Shown here: piece by piece, positions 30,426 to 39,508 of the stretch
Layout of the letters: each line of letters begins with the position of its first letter
Numbering within the stretch: position 1 is the stretch's first letter
Assembly: GCF_001748145.1 (NCBI RefSeq)
Contig: NZ_BCQA01000001.1
Span: 5,110,501-5,174,500 of the forward strand
Length of the DNA stretch: 64,000 bases
DNA from: Bosea sp. BIWAKO-01
GTDB lineage: Bacteria > Pseudomonadota > Alphaproteobacteria > Rhizobiales > Beijerinckiaceae
Reading direction: 5' to 3'
The notes under the pieces: generated by a model
What the model saw: the letters and a program-made list of their open reading frames with translations, nothing else
Told to the model about the DNA's origin: nothing
The model's database searches: none
Made by a program: the position numbers and the translations under genes

Positions 30426-31483
30426 CTAGTTCGGTGGCAGTCCATAGCGCTCGGCGAGAGCCGGATCGCGAGCGGCAACCTGGTGGGCCAGATCGACGAT
30501 GACCTTGGCTTGTTTCCAGGTGGCGTCGTCCTGCATCTTGCCGTCGATCATGACCGCACCCGAGCCGTCGGGCATGGCCTCCAGGATGCGTCGGGCAAAC
30601 GCGACCTCTCCGGGATCCGGACTGAAGACGCGCTTGGCGATCTCGATCTGCGAGGGATGCAAGGTCCAGGCGCCGGCGCAACCGAGCAGGAAGGCGTTGC
30701 GGAACTGGGCTTCGCAGGCGGCCGCATCCGAGAAGTCGCCGAAGGGCCCGTAAAAGGGCTTCAACCCGGCCGAAGCGCAGGCGTCGACCATCTTCGCGAG
30801 CGTATAATGCCAGAGGTCCTGCTGAGCGACGGCGCGAGCGCCTCCTTCGGGGAGGGGTCGGCGATCACCTTGTACTCGGGGTGCCCGCCGCCGACGCGCG
30901 TCGTCTTCATGGCGCGCGAAGCGGCCAGATCGGCCGGGCCAAGGCTCATGCCATGCATGCGCGGCGAGGCCGTGGCGATGGCCTCGACATTCTTCACGCC
31001 TTCGGCTGTTTCAAGAATGGCATGGATCAGGATCGGCTTGCGGAGCTGATGCCGCGCCTCGAACTGGGCGAGCAGTTGATCGACATAATGGATGTCCCAG
31101 GGGCCCTCGACCTTCGGCACCATCACGACATCGAGCTTGCCGCCGATCTCGGACAGGATCGTGCTGATATCGTCGAGAAACCAGGGCGAGTTCAGGGCAT
31201 TGACCCGCGTCCACAGGCCGGTCGCGCCGAAGTCGACGGACTTGGCCATCATGATGAAGCCGTCGCGCGCAGCCGTCTTGGCGTCGACCGGGATCGCATC
31301 CTCGAGATTGCCGAGCACGATATCGACCTGACTGGCGAGTTCCCCGACCTTGGCGCGGACCTTTTCAAGATGTGGCGGCACGAAATGGATCATGCGCTCC
31401 AGTTTCAGCGGCAGCTCCCGCAAGGGCTCCGGCGCGCCGATGGCGAGCGGGCGGAAGAACTGGCGCGGCGTCTTGGTTGGCAT
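30426..31483 (-). pseudogene. CoA-ester lyase (HpcH/HpaI, malyl-CoA lyase-like), frameshifted
   Basis: Two minus-strand frames together make one citrate-lyase-beta/malyl-CoA-lyase protein of the usual length of about 350 residues. The N-terminal part (from the ATG at 31483, with GGAG six bases upstream) carries [55 protein letters not shown] and [12 protein letters not shown], then goes out of register after [12 protein letters not shown]. The other frame resumes with [38 protein letters not shown] and continues through [19 protein letters not shown] to the stop at 30426. One missing base near 30848, beside a run of four G's, explains the break. It may be a real inactivating mutation or a sequence error. 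The family cleaves malyl-CoA-type esters in the ethylmalonyl-CoA or related pathways. Confidence 0.85.
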
Positions 31484-31580
31484 GGTGGGCTCCATGGTGC
31501 GTTGCAGCGAATGTGCCGGACCATGCGGCGCCCGTCCATTGGGCTTTCGCAGCGCGCCGGGCGTCGAACTGAGAATGATA

Positions 31581-31626
31581 GCCTAGGATGAAATTCCAGC
31601 GCGGGCGCCAGACAATATTCCTAGGC
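31581..31626. promoter_or_regulatory. Inverted pair of CCTAGG sites in divergent promoter region
   Basis: GCCTAGGA (31581-31588) and its reverse complement TCCTAGGC (31619-31626) have centres 38 bases apart in the 281-base gap between the lyase and the AEC transporter. CTAG is normally rare in such GC-rich genomes. It could be a dimer-binding operator. The rest of the gap shows no gene. Confidence 0.3.
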
Positions 31627-31764
31627 ATTCATGCCTGTTGCGATGCATTGCCGGGCTGCGAGCGATGCGCTGCGCGGCTTTGCCGTTGGCCTTCGACCCG
31701 CTACACCGCCGCGATGCGCCTGCCTGTTGCCCGGGAGGTGCGCCCGCCCGAGGTTCCAGCGCGT

Positions 31765-32736
31765 ATGGCCGAACTTGCCAGCCTGTTCAATCTGGTCGCG
31801 CCGTTCTTCGGCCTGATCGTCCTTGGCTTCGCTGTCGGGCGCTACAAGCGGCTCCCGGAAGAGGGGCTGGCCTGGATGCAGTACTTCCTGATCTACATTG
31901 CGCTGCCGGCGCTGTTCTACCGCCTGATTGCCGACAAGCCGCTGAGCGAGCTCTCGAACTGGGGCTTTGTCGGCGCCACGACGCTCGCCACCTTCTGTGT
32001 CTTCTCGCTCTCCTTTCTCATCGGTTTGAAATCCACGCACGGGCATATGCCCCAGGCCGTGATGCAGGCGGTCGCCGGTTCCTACTCGAATATCGGCTAT
32101 ATGGGCCCACCGCTGATCCTGGCCGCGCTCGGGCCGGTCGCAAGCGCGCCGGTGGCGCTGATCTTTGTCTTCGACAATATTCTGCTGTTCTCGCTGGTGC
32201 CCTTCCTGATGGCCCTGGCCGGTGTCGAGAAGAAGGGCTTTCTCGCGACGTCCGGCGAGGTGCTCTGGAAGGTCGTGACGCACCCCTTCAATCTCGCGAC
32301 CCTGGCCGGTGTGATCGCGAGCTACACCAAGCTCGAACTGCCGACTGCGCTCGACAAGATGACGCTCTGGCTGTCGCAGGCGGCGGCGCCCTGCGCGCTG
32401 TTCCTGCTGGGCGTCACGGTTGCGCTGCGGCCGATGAAGTCGATGCCCGCGGAAGTGCCGGCCCTGGTCGCGGTCAAGCTCATCCTCCACCCGCTGCTGG
32501 TCTGGGTCCTGCTCTCGGCGCTCGGAAATTTCACCGACCCTTGGGTCTATGCGGCGGTGATCATGGCGGCGCTGCCGCCGGCCCTGAACATCTTCGTGAT
32601 CTCGACGCAGTACAAGGTCGGCGTCGAGCGCGCCTCGGCCTGCATCCTCGTCGGCACCATCGTTTCGATGGTGACGCTCACGGGCTTCCTGTGGCTGGTG
32701 AAGACGGGCAGGATGGCGGCAGACCTGTTTCCCTGA
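31765..32736 (+). CDS. AEC-family (auxin efflux carrier-type) transporter
   Basis: 323 residues from the ATG at MAELASLFNLVAPFFGLIVLGF; the frame extends upstream without hydrophobic or conserved sequence. It is an integral membrane carrier with about ten helices in two five-helix halves. Family features are the N-terminal LVAPFFGLIVLGFAVGRYKRL, the central YSNIGYMGPPLILAALG with its mid-helix Asn and Pro, and PCALFLLGVTVAL in the second half. The substrate may be malate, malonate or another carboxylate, as in MdcF-like relatives; this is inference. It is followed after 36 bases by a CoA-transferase, so a shared organic-acid role is possible. Confidence 0.88.
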   Translation: MAELASLFNLVAPFFGLIVLGFAVGRYKRLPEEGLAWMQYFLIYIALPALFYRLIADKPLSELSNWGFVGATTLATFCVFSLSFLIGLKSTHGHMPQAVMQAVAGSYSNIGYMGPPLILAALGPVASAPVALIFVFDNILLFSLVPFLMALAGVEKKGFLATSGEVLWKVVTHPFNLATLAGVIASYTKLELPTALDKMTLWLSQAAAPCALFLLGVTVALRPMKSMPAEVPALVAVKLILHPLLVWVLLSALGNFTDPWVYAAVIMAALPPALNIFVISTQYKVGVERASACILVGTIVSMVTLTGFLWLVKTGRMAADLFP

Positions 32737-32772
32737 CGGCTGCCCTGCGCCCGTCCAATCCCCGGGATCGCG

Positions 32773-33906
32773 ATGCTGCCGCTCGACGACCTTCTGGTTC
32801 TGGATTTCTCGACATTGCTGCCGGGCCCACTCGCGAGCCTGTTTCTGGCCGAAGCGGGTGCCGAGATCATTCGGATCGAGCGGCCGGGCGGCGAGGACCT
32901 TCGCCGCTTCCCCCCGCGCTTCGGCGAGACCTCGGCTCCCTTCGCTGCGCTCAACCGCGGCAAGAAGAGCATCGAGATGGATCTGAAATCGTCCGATTCC
33001 GCCGAATTGCTGCGCCCTCTGGTCGAGCGCGCAGACATCCTGATCGAGCAATTCCGCCCTGGCGTGATGGAGCGGCTTGGTCTCGGTTTCGAAGCCCTCC
33101 ACATGATCAATCCCCGGCTGGTCTATTGCTCGATCAGCGGATACGGCCAGACCGGGCCGCGCTCCCAGGATGCCGGGCATGATATCAATTACCAGGCGAT
33201 CGGCGGGCTGCTCGGCCAATCGCTGAAGCGTGGCGAGCCGCCGCCGCTGCCGCCCACGCTCGTTGCCGATATCGCAGGCGGAGCGATGCCGGCGGCGCTC
33301 AACATTCTGCTGGCGCTGCGCCAGCGCGAGCGCACCGGTCGAGGCTGCCATCTCGACATCGCGATGAGCGACGCGATGCCGACCTTCACCTGGTACAGCC
33401 TTGCCCAGGGGCAGGTAACGGGAAACTGGCCGGAAGGCGGCGAGGGGCTCCTGACCGGGGGAAGCCCGCGCTACGGGCTCTATGCCACCGGCGATGGCTG
33501 GTTTCTCGCGGTTGGAGCCCTGGAGCAGAAATTCTGGGAGGTCTTTTGCGAGGCGATCTCGCTCGATCCCGCCTTGCGCGATGATCGCATGAATCCGGAG
33601 GCGACGCGCTCCGCGATCGTCTCCATCATCGCATCGGAACCGGCTTCGTACTGGCGGAGCTATCTTGAGCCGCGCGATTGCTGCTGCACGGTCGTGCGCA
33701 GCCTCGAGGAGGCGCTGGCCGACCCGCACCTGACTGCGCGCGGCCAGCTCGACAACCAGGCGGAGGAGCCTGGAGGCAGGCGCCTTGTCTCGACACCGTT
33801 GCCACTGGCCCCGGTTTTCCGGGAGCACGCGCCTGCGCTGCTGCGCGTGCCGTCAAGCGGTGGTGATCAGGAGTTGCTGCAGACAGAACCCGACAGGGGC
33901 GACTGA
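32773..33906 (+). CDS. CaiB/BaiF CoA-transferase family protein (AMACR-like)
   Basis: 377 residues of the class III CoA-transferase family. The N-terminal LLVLDFSTLLPGPLASLFLAEAGAEIIRIERPGGED is a family hallmark. RGKKSIEMDLKS is the CoA-contact region. AGHDINYQAIGGLLG contains the conserved Asp, and GHDINY is the form found in alpha-methylacyl-CoA racemases. So it may epimerise branched acyl-CoA rather than transfer CoA. PLPPTLVADIAGGAMPAALNILLAL follows. It lies just after the AEC carrier and ends 12 bases from the convergent UbiH-type gene. The ribosome site is weak, so translation may depend on the upstream gene. Confidence 0.9.
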   Translation: MLPLDDLLVLDFSTLLPGPLASLFLAEAGAEIIRIERPGGEDLRRFPPRFGETSAPFAALNRGKKSIEMDLKSSDSAELLRPLVERADILIEQFRPGVMERLGLGFEALHMINPRLVYCSISGYGQTGPRSQDAGHDINYQAIGGLLGQSLKRGEPPPLPPTLVADIAGGAMPAALNILLALRQRERTGRGCHLDIAMSDAMPTFTWYSLAQGQVTGNWPEGGEGLLTGGSPRYGLYATGDGWFLAVGALEQKFWEVFCEAISLDPALRDDRMNPEATRSAIVSIIASEPASYWRSYLEPRDCCCTVVRSLEEALADPHLTARGQLDNQAEEPGGRRLVSTPLPLAPVFREHAPALLRVPSSGGDQELLQTEPDRGD

Positions 33907-33917
33907 CCGCAGGCCGC

Positions 33918-35105
33918 TCAGTTGGCCATGCCGCCGGCCAGGCCCTGGCGCATGACGATCCGGCGCAACGGCCCGATCTGCGAGAGCGCGAGCAGGCCGG
34001 CGCCACGCATCAGGTCGGCCGGAAGCAGGTCGGTCAGCAAGGTCCGGTTCAGGGCATCGACCGCACCGGTGCGCAGCCGTACATCCGTCTGCCGCGCCGA
34101 ATCATAGGCGGCAATCACCGCGTCGCTGCCCGGGTCTTCAGCACCCTGCAGAACGCGGCGCAGGGCTGCGACGTCGCGCAAGCCGAGATTGAGCCCCTGA
34201 GCGCCGATCGGCGGGAAGACATGCGCCGCTTCCCCGATCAATGCCATTCGGCTCGCCCCGAAACGTGCCACCGAGAGGCCGCCCATGGGAACGCGCCCAC
34301 GGGCGCCCTCGACGGTCATCGCGCCGAGCAGCGAATGCGTCTGCGTCTCGACGCTGCGGGCGAACATGGCATCGTCCAACGCGGCGATACGCTCGGCCTC
34401 TTTCGGCTCGAGCATCCAGACCAGCGAGGAGCGGCGGCCGGGCAGGGGGACGAGCGTGCAGGGGCCGCTGCGCGTGTGGAATTCCGTCGAGGTCTCGCGA
34501 TGGTCGCGGCGATGGCCGAGGATCGCCGTCAAAGCGATCTGCGGATAACGCCAGTCCCTTATGGAGATACCGGCGGCCTCCCGCACGCGGGATTGGCGGC
34601 CATCGGCGCCGATCACCAGCCTGGCGCGGACGGGCTCGAACTCGGCGCCGGAGATCCTGACCACATCATCGACGGCTTCGATCGCCGAAACCATATGCGG
34701 CACGGTCCGGATGTTCGGGTTGGCCTGGACATGCTCGGCCAACACCGCAACGAGGTCGGCATTCTCGACATTCCAGCCGAAAGCATCGAGCCCGAGTTCG
34801 GACGCGTAGAACTCGACCGGTGGCTGCCGGAACAGGCTGCCGGTGTCATCGACAAGGCGCATCACCGCAAGCGGAGCAGCCTTGCCGTCGAGGGCCGGGA
34901 GCAGGCCGAGTTCGGCGAGCATGCGCCAGGAGCCGTCGAGCAGCGCCACGGTGCGGCCGTCTCGCGGGGCGACCGGGCGGCCGAATACGGTGACCTGCCA
35001 GCCATCTGCCGCACAAGCGAGCGCGGCAGCCAGCCCAACGGCGCCGGCGCCGATGATGGCGATCTCGGCCTGATCAGGATGCGGGAGCGTAGCACGCGAA
35101 GTCAT
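33918..35105 (-). CDS. UbiH/COQ6-family FAD monooxygenase
   Basis: 395 residues. It is a flavoprotein hydroxylase of the ubiquinone-synthesis class. The N-terminal Rossmann site is IAIIGAGAVGLAAALACAADGWQV. The middle motif VIGADGRQSRVREAAGI corresponds to the DG motif. The second FAD motif is MALIGEAAHVFPPIGAQGLNLGLRDVAAL, which contains the family signature. The precise ring position hydroxylated (UbiH, UbiF, UbiI or UbiL type) cannot be assigned by eye. It is likely membrane-peripheral, acting on a hydrophobic quinone precursor. It is divergent from a quinone oxidoreductase across 235 bases that hold no other gene. Confidence 0.91.
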   Translation of the reverse strand: MTSRATLPHPDQAEIAIIGAGAVGLAAALACAADGWQVTVFGRPVAPRDGRTVALLDGSWRMLAELGLLPALDGKAAPLAVMRLVDDTGSLFRQPPVEFYASELGLDAFGWNVENADLVAVLAEHVQANPNIRTVPHMVSAIEAVDDVVRISGAEFEPVRARLVIGADGRQSRVREAAGISIRDWRYPQIALTAILGHRRDHRETSTEFHTRSGPCTLVPLPGRRSSLVWMLEPKEAERIAALDDAMFARSVETQTHSLLGAMTVEGARGRVPMGGLSVARFGASRMALIGEAAHVFPPIGAQGLNLGLRDVAALRRVLQGAEDPGSDAVIAAYDSARQTDVRLRTGAVDALNRTLLTDLLPADLMRGAGLLALSQIGPLRRIVMRQGLAGGMAN

Positions 35106-35340
35106 GGCACTTGGCTAGCCGACCCGAAGGCGTCTGGCCAGTCCGCGCTGCGTCGCAGGTTCGCACAGAGACTGCGTGAAATGTGTCCGGATGAAGGACG
35201 GAAGCGTTCACGTCGCGCCCCGATCCCGCACCAGCATCTACCGGCCCGGCGTTCGGCGCCGACCCGCCCAGCAGCACGGCCGTTGCGCTGATGCGATGCA
35301 AGTCCCTATGGTCCGGGCTTCACGTGATGGAGCAATGTCA

Positions 35341-36315
35341 ATGGTCAAGGCGATACGCGTTCACCAGACCGGCGGACCGGAGGTTCTGAAATACGAGGAC
35401 GTTGCGTTGCCGGCGCCCGGGCCAGGTGAGCTTCTGGTGAAGAACCGCGCGATCGGCCTCAACTTCATCGATACCTATTTTCGATCGGGCCTTTACGCGG
35501 CCCCCAAGCTGCCCTTCGTGCTGGGCAATGAGTCGGCCGGCGAAGTCCTTGCCGTCGGCCCCGACGTCACCGAGTTCAAGCCGGGCGACCGCGTCGCCTG
35601 CGTTGCGACGCTCGGAGCCTATGCCGAGGAGCGCATCGTGGCGGCGGCATCGACGGTGGCTCTGCCTGCTGCGATCTCCTTTGAGGCTGCGGCCAGCATG
35701 ATGCTGAAGGGCTTGACCGCCGAATATCTGCTGCACCGGACCTACAAGGTGAAGCCGGGCGACACGATCCTTGTGCATGCAGCTGCTGGCGGCACCGGCC
35801 TGATCCTGTGCCAATGGGGCAAGGCCCTCGGCGCGACCGTGATCGGCACCGCAGGCTCCAAGGACAAGGCCGAGCTCGCCAAGGCGCATGGTGCCGACGT
35901 GGTCATTCTCTACCGTGACGAGAATGTCGCGGCACGGGTCAAGGACATCACCGGCGGAAAGCTCTGCGACGTGGTCTATGACGGCGTCGGCAAGGACACG
36001 TTCATGGCCTCGCTCGACTCGCTCAAGCCGTTCGGCGTGCTTGCGAGCTTCGGCAATGCGTCGGGCGCGGTCGAAGCGTTCAATCTCGGCATCCTGGCTG
36101 CGAAGGGCTCGCTCTACGTCACCCGTCCGACACTGAACTCCCACACCGCAAAGCGCGAGACGATGGTCGAGATGGCGAAGAACCTGTTCGGCGCCGTCAC
36201 CTCGGGCAAGGTCACGATACCGGTGAACGCGACCTTCCCGATGAAGGATGCAGCCGAGGCACATCGCACGCTGGAGAGCCGCGGCACGACGGGCTCGACG
36301 GTCCTGATTCCGTAG
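35341..36315 (+). CDS. NADPH:quinone oxidoreductase, zinc-free MDR type
   Basis: 324 residues, starting at the ATG with GGAG eight bases upstream rather than the ATG six bases earlier. It belongs to the medium-chain dehydrogenase/reductase superfamily. N-terminal MVKAIRVHQTGGPEVLKYEDVALPAPGPGELLVKNRAIGLNFIDTYFRSGLY is the Qor hallmark and the Zn-binding Cys residues are absent. The NADPH site includes ILVHAAAGGTGLILCQWGKALGATVIGTAGSKDKAELAKAHGAD. It reduces quinones by single-electron transfer in known relatives. It is cytosolic and probably monocistronic, ended by a hairpin. Identity is firm; the substrate is generic. Confidence 0.93.
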   Translation: MVKAIRVHQTGGPEVLKYEDVALPAPGPGELLVKNRAIGLNFIDTYFRSGLYAAPKLPFVLGNESAGEVLAVGPDVTEFKPGDRVACVATLGAYAEERIVAAASTVALPAAISFEAAASMMLKGLTAEYLLHRTYKVKPGDTILVHAAAGGTGLILCQWGKALGATVIGTAGSKDKAELAKAHGADVVILYRDENVAARVKDITGGKLCDVVYDGVGKDTFMASLDSLKPFGVLASFGNASGAVEAFNLGILAAKGSLYVTRPTLNSHTAKRETMVEMAKNLFGAVTSGKVTIPVNATFPMKDAAEAHRTLESRGTTGSTVLIP

Positions 36316-36363
36316 AGTTCGCCGCCTCGTCGCAGCAATCTCGCCCAGATTGTTGCCTAGATC

Positions 36364-36386
36364 TCCTGCCGCCGCGGGCGGCAGGA
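36364..36386 (+). terminator. Hairpin after the quinone oxidoreductase gene
   Basis: A 10-bp perfect stem TCCTGCCGCC / GGCGGCAGGA with loop GCG, 48 bases after the stop and 16 bases before the next gene. No T-run follows, so its strength as a terminator is uncertain. Confidence 0.5.
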
Positions 36387-36402
36387 TGGGTGGCTGGGCA
36401 AG

Positions 36403-37557
36403 ATGAAGAGGGCAATTCGGGCGCTATGCGTCGTGCCGGCGCTGATCGGCGCGGGCGTATCGGTGCTGCCGCGCGGATGGAATGGCGTGCAATTGCAGGT
36501 GGCGGCCAATGATCCCGTAGCCCTGTCGGACCTGCGCCTGCAGGGCGCGCTTGCGCCCGGGCGCATCGCAGACGAGATCGATGCCGCGATTGCCGCTGGC
36601 GACAGCGACCTTGCCGGCAGCTTTGTCGAGCTGGCCGCCGAGCATCGCCTCATTGTCACTGAGGACCAGCGCGAACGCCTCGCCCGGTTGAAGGATGAGG
36701 CGATGACACGCGCGCTCAAGGATTTCGGCTCCGGTTTCCTGTCGGGCGAACGCGCGAGCAATGCCGGCTTCGCCGGTGCGGTGGTCAGCGATGTTGTCGG
36801 CGTCGGCGACCTGCGGGACCTCGCTGGCGAAGGCCAGAAGCTGCTCCGCGGCGAGGCAACGGACCATGTTGTCCTGGTGCTGGCTGCCGGCGGGCTCGCG
36901 CTGAGCGTTGCGACATGGGCGAGCCTCGGCAGCGGCCTACCTGCACGCGGTGGTCTCAGTGTCGTCAAGGCAACGGCGAAGGCCGGCATGCTTTCGCCAA
37001 AGCTGACGGCCAATCTCACCCGCATGGCCGCGGGAGCCGTCGGTCGTCCGGCTCTGACCGCCAGTCTCGGCGCAGCGGCGCGCTTCGACCTGGCAGCAGC
37101 CCGCGCATCCTCGACTGCGATCGTGCGGCCGGCTGCGATGACGCGCCTGGCAACGCTTGGGCAGGATGCCGGCGCAGTCTATGCCCGAACGGGCCAGGCC
37201 GGTCTGCGCCAGGTTCTCGCGGTTGCAGACGAGGCCGGCGATATTGGGCGCGCGGCACGGCTGAGCGCCGCCAAGGGGTCCACCACCCGAGCGGTCCTGA
37301 AAGTGCTCGGGCGTTCGGCGCTCGTGCTGGGCGCGCTCAGTCTCACGACCATGAGCTGGATCTTCGCCCTGATCGGCTATGCGGTGGCGCTGGCCATGCT
37401 CGCCCAGAGATTTGGCTGGTGGCTCGGGCGCCTCGGTTCCGTCCGGCGAAGGCAGATTAGATCATCAGCCTCCGCGATCCCCCCCATCCGGCCGTTGCCC
37501 GCTCTGAAAGCAGGGCCGATCATCGTCCCGAATCCTGTGAGCCCGTTCCGAAGATGA
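36403..37557 (+). CDS. Membrane protein of unknown function
   Basis: 384 residues; I do not recognise the family. There is an N-terminal hydrophobic stretch (RALCVVPALIGAGVSVLP) that could be a signal anchor. A segment rich in Asp, Glu and Ala follows, with AAEHRLIVTEDQRERLARLKDEAMTRALKDFGSGFLSGERASNAG. Hydrophobic helices come near residues 155-175 (DHVVLVLAAGGLALSVATWASL) and 310-345 (SALVLGALSLTTMSWIFALIGYAVALAMLAQRFGWWLG), and the C-terminus is basic and Pro-rich. Codon use looks like the neighbours, so it is probably a real gene. It converges with rimO. Confidence 0.65.
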   Translation: MKRAIRALCVVPALIGAGVSVLPRGWNGVQLQVAANDPVALSDLRLQGALAPGRIADEIDAAIAAGDSDLAGSFVELAAEHRLIVTEDQRERLARLKDEAMTRALKDFGSGFLSGERASNAGFAGAVVSDVVGVGDLRDLAGEGQKLLRGEATDHVVLVLAAGGLALSVATWASLGSGLPARGGLSVVKATAKAGMLSPKLTANLTRMAAGAVGRPALTASLGAAARFDLAAARASSTAIVRPAAMTRLATLGQDAGAVYARTGQAGLRQVLAVADEAGDIGRAARLSAAKGSTTRAVLKVLGRSALVLGALSLTTMSWIFALIGYAVALAMLAQRFGWWLGRLGSVRRRQIRSSASAIPPIRPLPALKAGPIIVPNPVSPFRR

Positions 37558-37601
37558 CGGGAAATGAGGGCCAGCAGATGCTGATCCTCATCCAGGCCCG
37601 A

Positions 37602-38921
37602 TCAGACGGCCATTCCGTGCAGATCGTAAGCGTCGGCCCGCTCGATCTTCACGGTCACGACCTCGCCGGCCCTCAGCGGCCGGCGACTCGCAACATAGAC
37701 ATTGCCGTCGATCTCCGGCGCATCCCATTTGGAGCGGCCCTTGGCGACCGTCGGGCCCGCCTCGTCGATGATCACCTGAATGCGCTTGCCGACCCGGCTT
37801 TTGACGATCCGGGTGCTGATTTCGGCCTGCGCCTTCATGAAACGATGCCAGCGCGCTTCCTTCTCGTCCTCCGGGATCAGCGGCAAGCCGAGATCATTGG
37901 CAGGCGCCCCCTTGACCGGTTCGTATTTGAAGCAGCCGACGCGCTCGAGCTTTGCTTCCTTCAGCCAGTCGAGCAGGAACTGGACATCCTCCTCTGTCTC
38001 GCCGGGGAAGCCGACGATGAAGGTCGAGCGGATCGCGAGATCGGGACAGATCTCGCGCCATTTGCGCAGGCGGTCGAGCGTGCGGTCCTGATGAGCCGGG
38101 CGCTTCATCGCCTTGAGAACGCTGGGAGATGCGTGCTGAAACGGAATATCGAGATAGGGCAGAATGAGCCCTTCCTGCATCAGTGGGATAACCTCGTCGA
38201 CATGCGGATAGGGATAGACATAGTGCATCCGCACCCAGACCCCCATCTGGCCGAGTTCCCGCGCCAGCTCGAAGAAGCGCGTGCGGACCTCGCGATCCTT
38301 CCAGAGCGAGGGGGCGTATTTGACATCGAGGCCATAGGCGCTGGTGTCCTGGGAGATGACCAGCAGTTCCTTGACGCCAGCCTTGACCAGCTTCTCGGCC
38401 TCCCGCAGCACATCGCCGATCGGCCGCGAGACCAGGTCTCCGCGCAGTTTCGGGATAATGCAGAAGCTGCACCGATTGTTGCAACCCTCTGAAATCTTGA
38501 GATAGGCGTAGTGCCTCGGCGTGAGCTTGACACCCTGGTCCGGCACCAAGTCGACAAAGGGATCGTGCCTGGGCGGCACCGCCTGATGCACTGCCGAGAC
38601 GACGCTCTCATAGGCCTGGGGGCCGGTGATCGCCAGCACGTTCGGGAAGGCGTCGCGGATCTGCTCGGGCTCGGCGCCCATGCAGCCGGTGACGATGACC
38701 TTGCCGTTCTCGGCCATGGCTGAGCCGATCGCCTCCAGCGACTCCGCCTTGGCGCTGTCGAGGAAGCCGCAGGTATTGACGATGACGAGGTCAGCGCCCG
38801 CATGGCTCTTGCTGAGCTCATAGCCTTCCGAGCGCAGCGAGGTGATGATGCGTTCGGAATCGACGAGGGCCTTGGGGCAGCCAAGGGAGACGAAAGAAAT
38901 CTTCGGCGCGACGGCGTTCAT
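37602..38921 (-). CDS. rimO: Ribosomal protein S12 methylthiotransferase RimO
   Basis: Radical-SAM enzyme that adds a methylthio group to an Asp of ribosomal protein S12. It has 439 residues from the ATG at [25 protein letters not shown]; the frame runs 47 codons further upstream without homology. The N-terminal UPF0004 domain has Cys in [17 protein letters not shown] and VTGCMGAEP for one [4Fe-4S] cluster. The radical-SAM triad is C-x3-C-x2-C in [24 protein letters not shown] domain closes the protein ([30 protein letters not shown]). All parts look intact. Confidence 0.96.
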   Translation of the reverse strand: MNAVAPKISFVSLGCPKALVDSERIITSLRSEGYELSKSHAGADLVIVNTCGFLDSAKAESLEAIGSAMAENGKVIVTGCMGAEPEQIRDAFPNVLAITGPQAYESVVSAVHQAVPPRHDPFVDLVPDQGVKLTPRHYAYLKISEGCNNRCSFCIIPKLRGDLVSRPIGDVLREAEKLVKAGVKELLVISQDTSAYGLDVKYAPSLWKDREVRTRFFELARELGQMGVWVRMHYVYPYPHVDEVIPLMQEGLILPYLDIPFQHASPSVLKAMKRPAHQDRTLDRLRKWREICPDLAIRSTFIVGFPGETEEDVQFLLDWLKEAKLERVGCFKYEPVKGAPANDLGLPLIPEDEKEARWHRFMKAQAEISTRIVKSRVGKRIQVIIDEAGPTVAKGRSKWDAPEIDGNVYVASRRPLRAGEVVTVKIERADAYDLHGMAV

Positions 38922-39137
38922 CGGCGACAAGCTCGGACACTGGATCAGGAAGGGGCGCGGCTGGGCCGGCGCATATGGCGTTTCCTTTGACGTGTTTTTA
39001 GAGGTTTTGCAAATTGCGGCCGGGATCGCAGGCAGGACCGCCTGATTCCTTATCCCTTGCAATGTTCATTCAATCGAGCCCCGGGACGATGCCGGCGGGC
39101 GAGGGCAGCTGTTGCATCGTCGCGGACGGAGATCAGG

Positions 39138-39500
39138 ATGAACAGGGCCCGCACCAACACCGGCAGGGGCGTCGCGACCATGTTGGCGCTTTCCGCTGCC
39201 GTCGTTTCGGCACAGGCGCATCCCCAAGCCGGCTCGATGCTGCCATGGCCTGCGAGTGCTCCGCTCGTGCGACTGGTCGAGGACGAACGAGAGCCTTATT
39301 CGCCCTGTGGGGATGGGCGCTTCAGCGTCGGCCGACGGATCGATTGCGAGGCGGAACTGCGACGCTGGCGAGAAGGCCGCGCGCCCTACGATCCCTGTAC
39401 GGACGGGCGCTACAGTTCAGGAGAGGCGTATGAGTGCCATGCGGAATTCCAGCCCTGGAGGTGGCGGGAGCGGACGAAGGATAACGGCTTCTGGAAATAG
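39138..39500 (+). CDS. Small secreted protein with duplicated Cys motif
   Basis: 120 residues from the ATG with GGAG six bases upstream. A signal peptide (TMLALSAAVVSAQAHP) is visible. The mature part contains two adjacent related units: EPYSPCGDGRFSVGRRIDCEAELRRWREGR and APYDPCTDGRYSSGEAYECHAEFQPWRWRER. The shared pattern is P-Y-x-P-C-x-D-G-R-F/Y-S-x-G-x4-C-x-A-E with a trailing Trp and Arg. Each unit has two Cys, suggesting one disulfide per unit in the periplasm. I do not recognise the family. It converges with the histidine-kinase gene. Confidence 0.72.
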   Translation: MNRARTNTGRGVATMLALSAAVVSAQAHPQAGSMLPWPASAPLVRLVEDEREPYSPCGDGRFSVGRRIDCEAELRRWREGRAPYDPCTDGRYSSGEAYECHAEFQPWRWRERTKDNGFWK

Positions 39501-39508
39501 CTGCGTGC

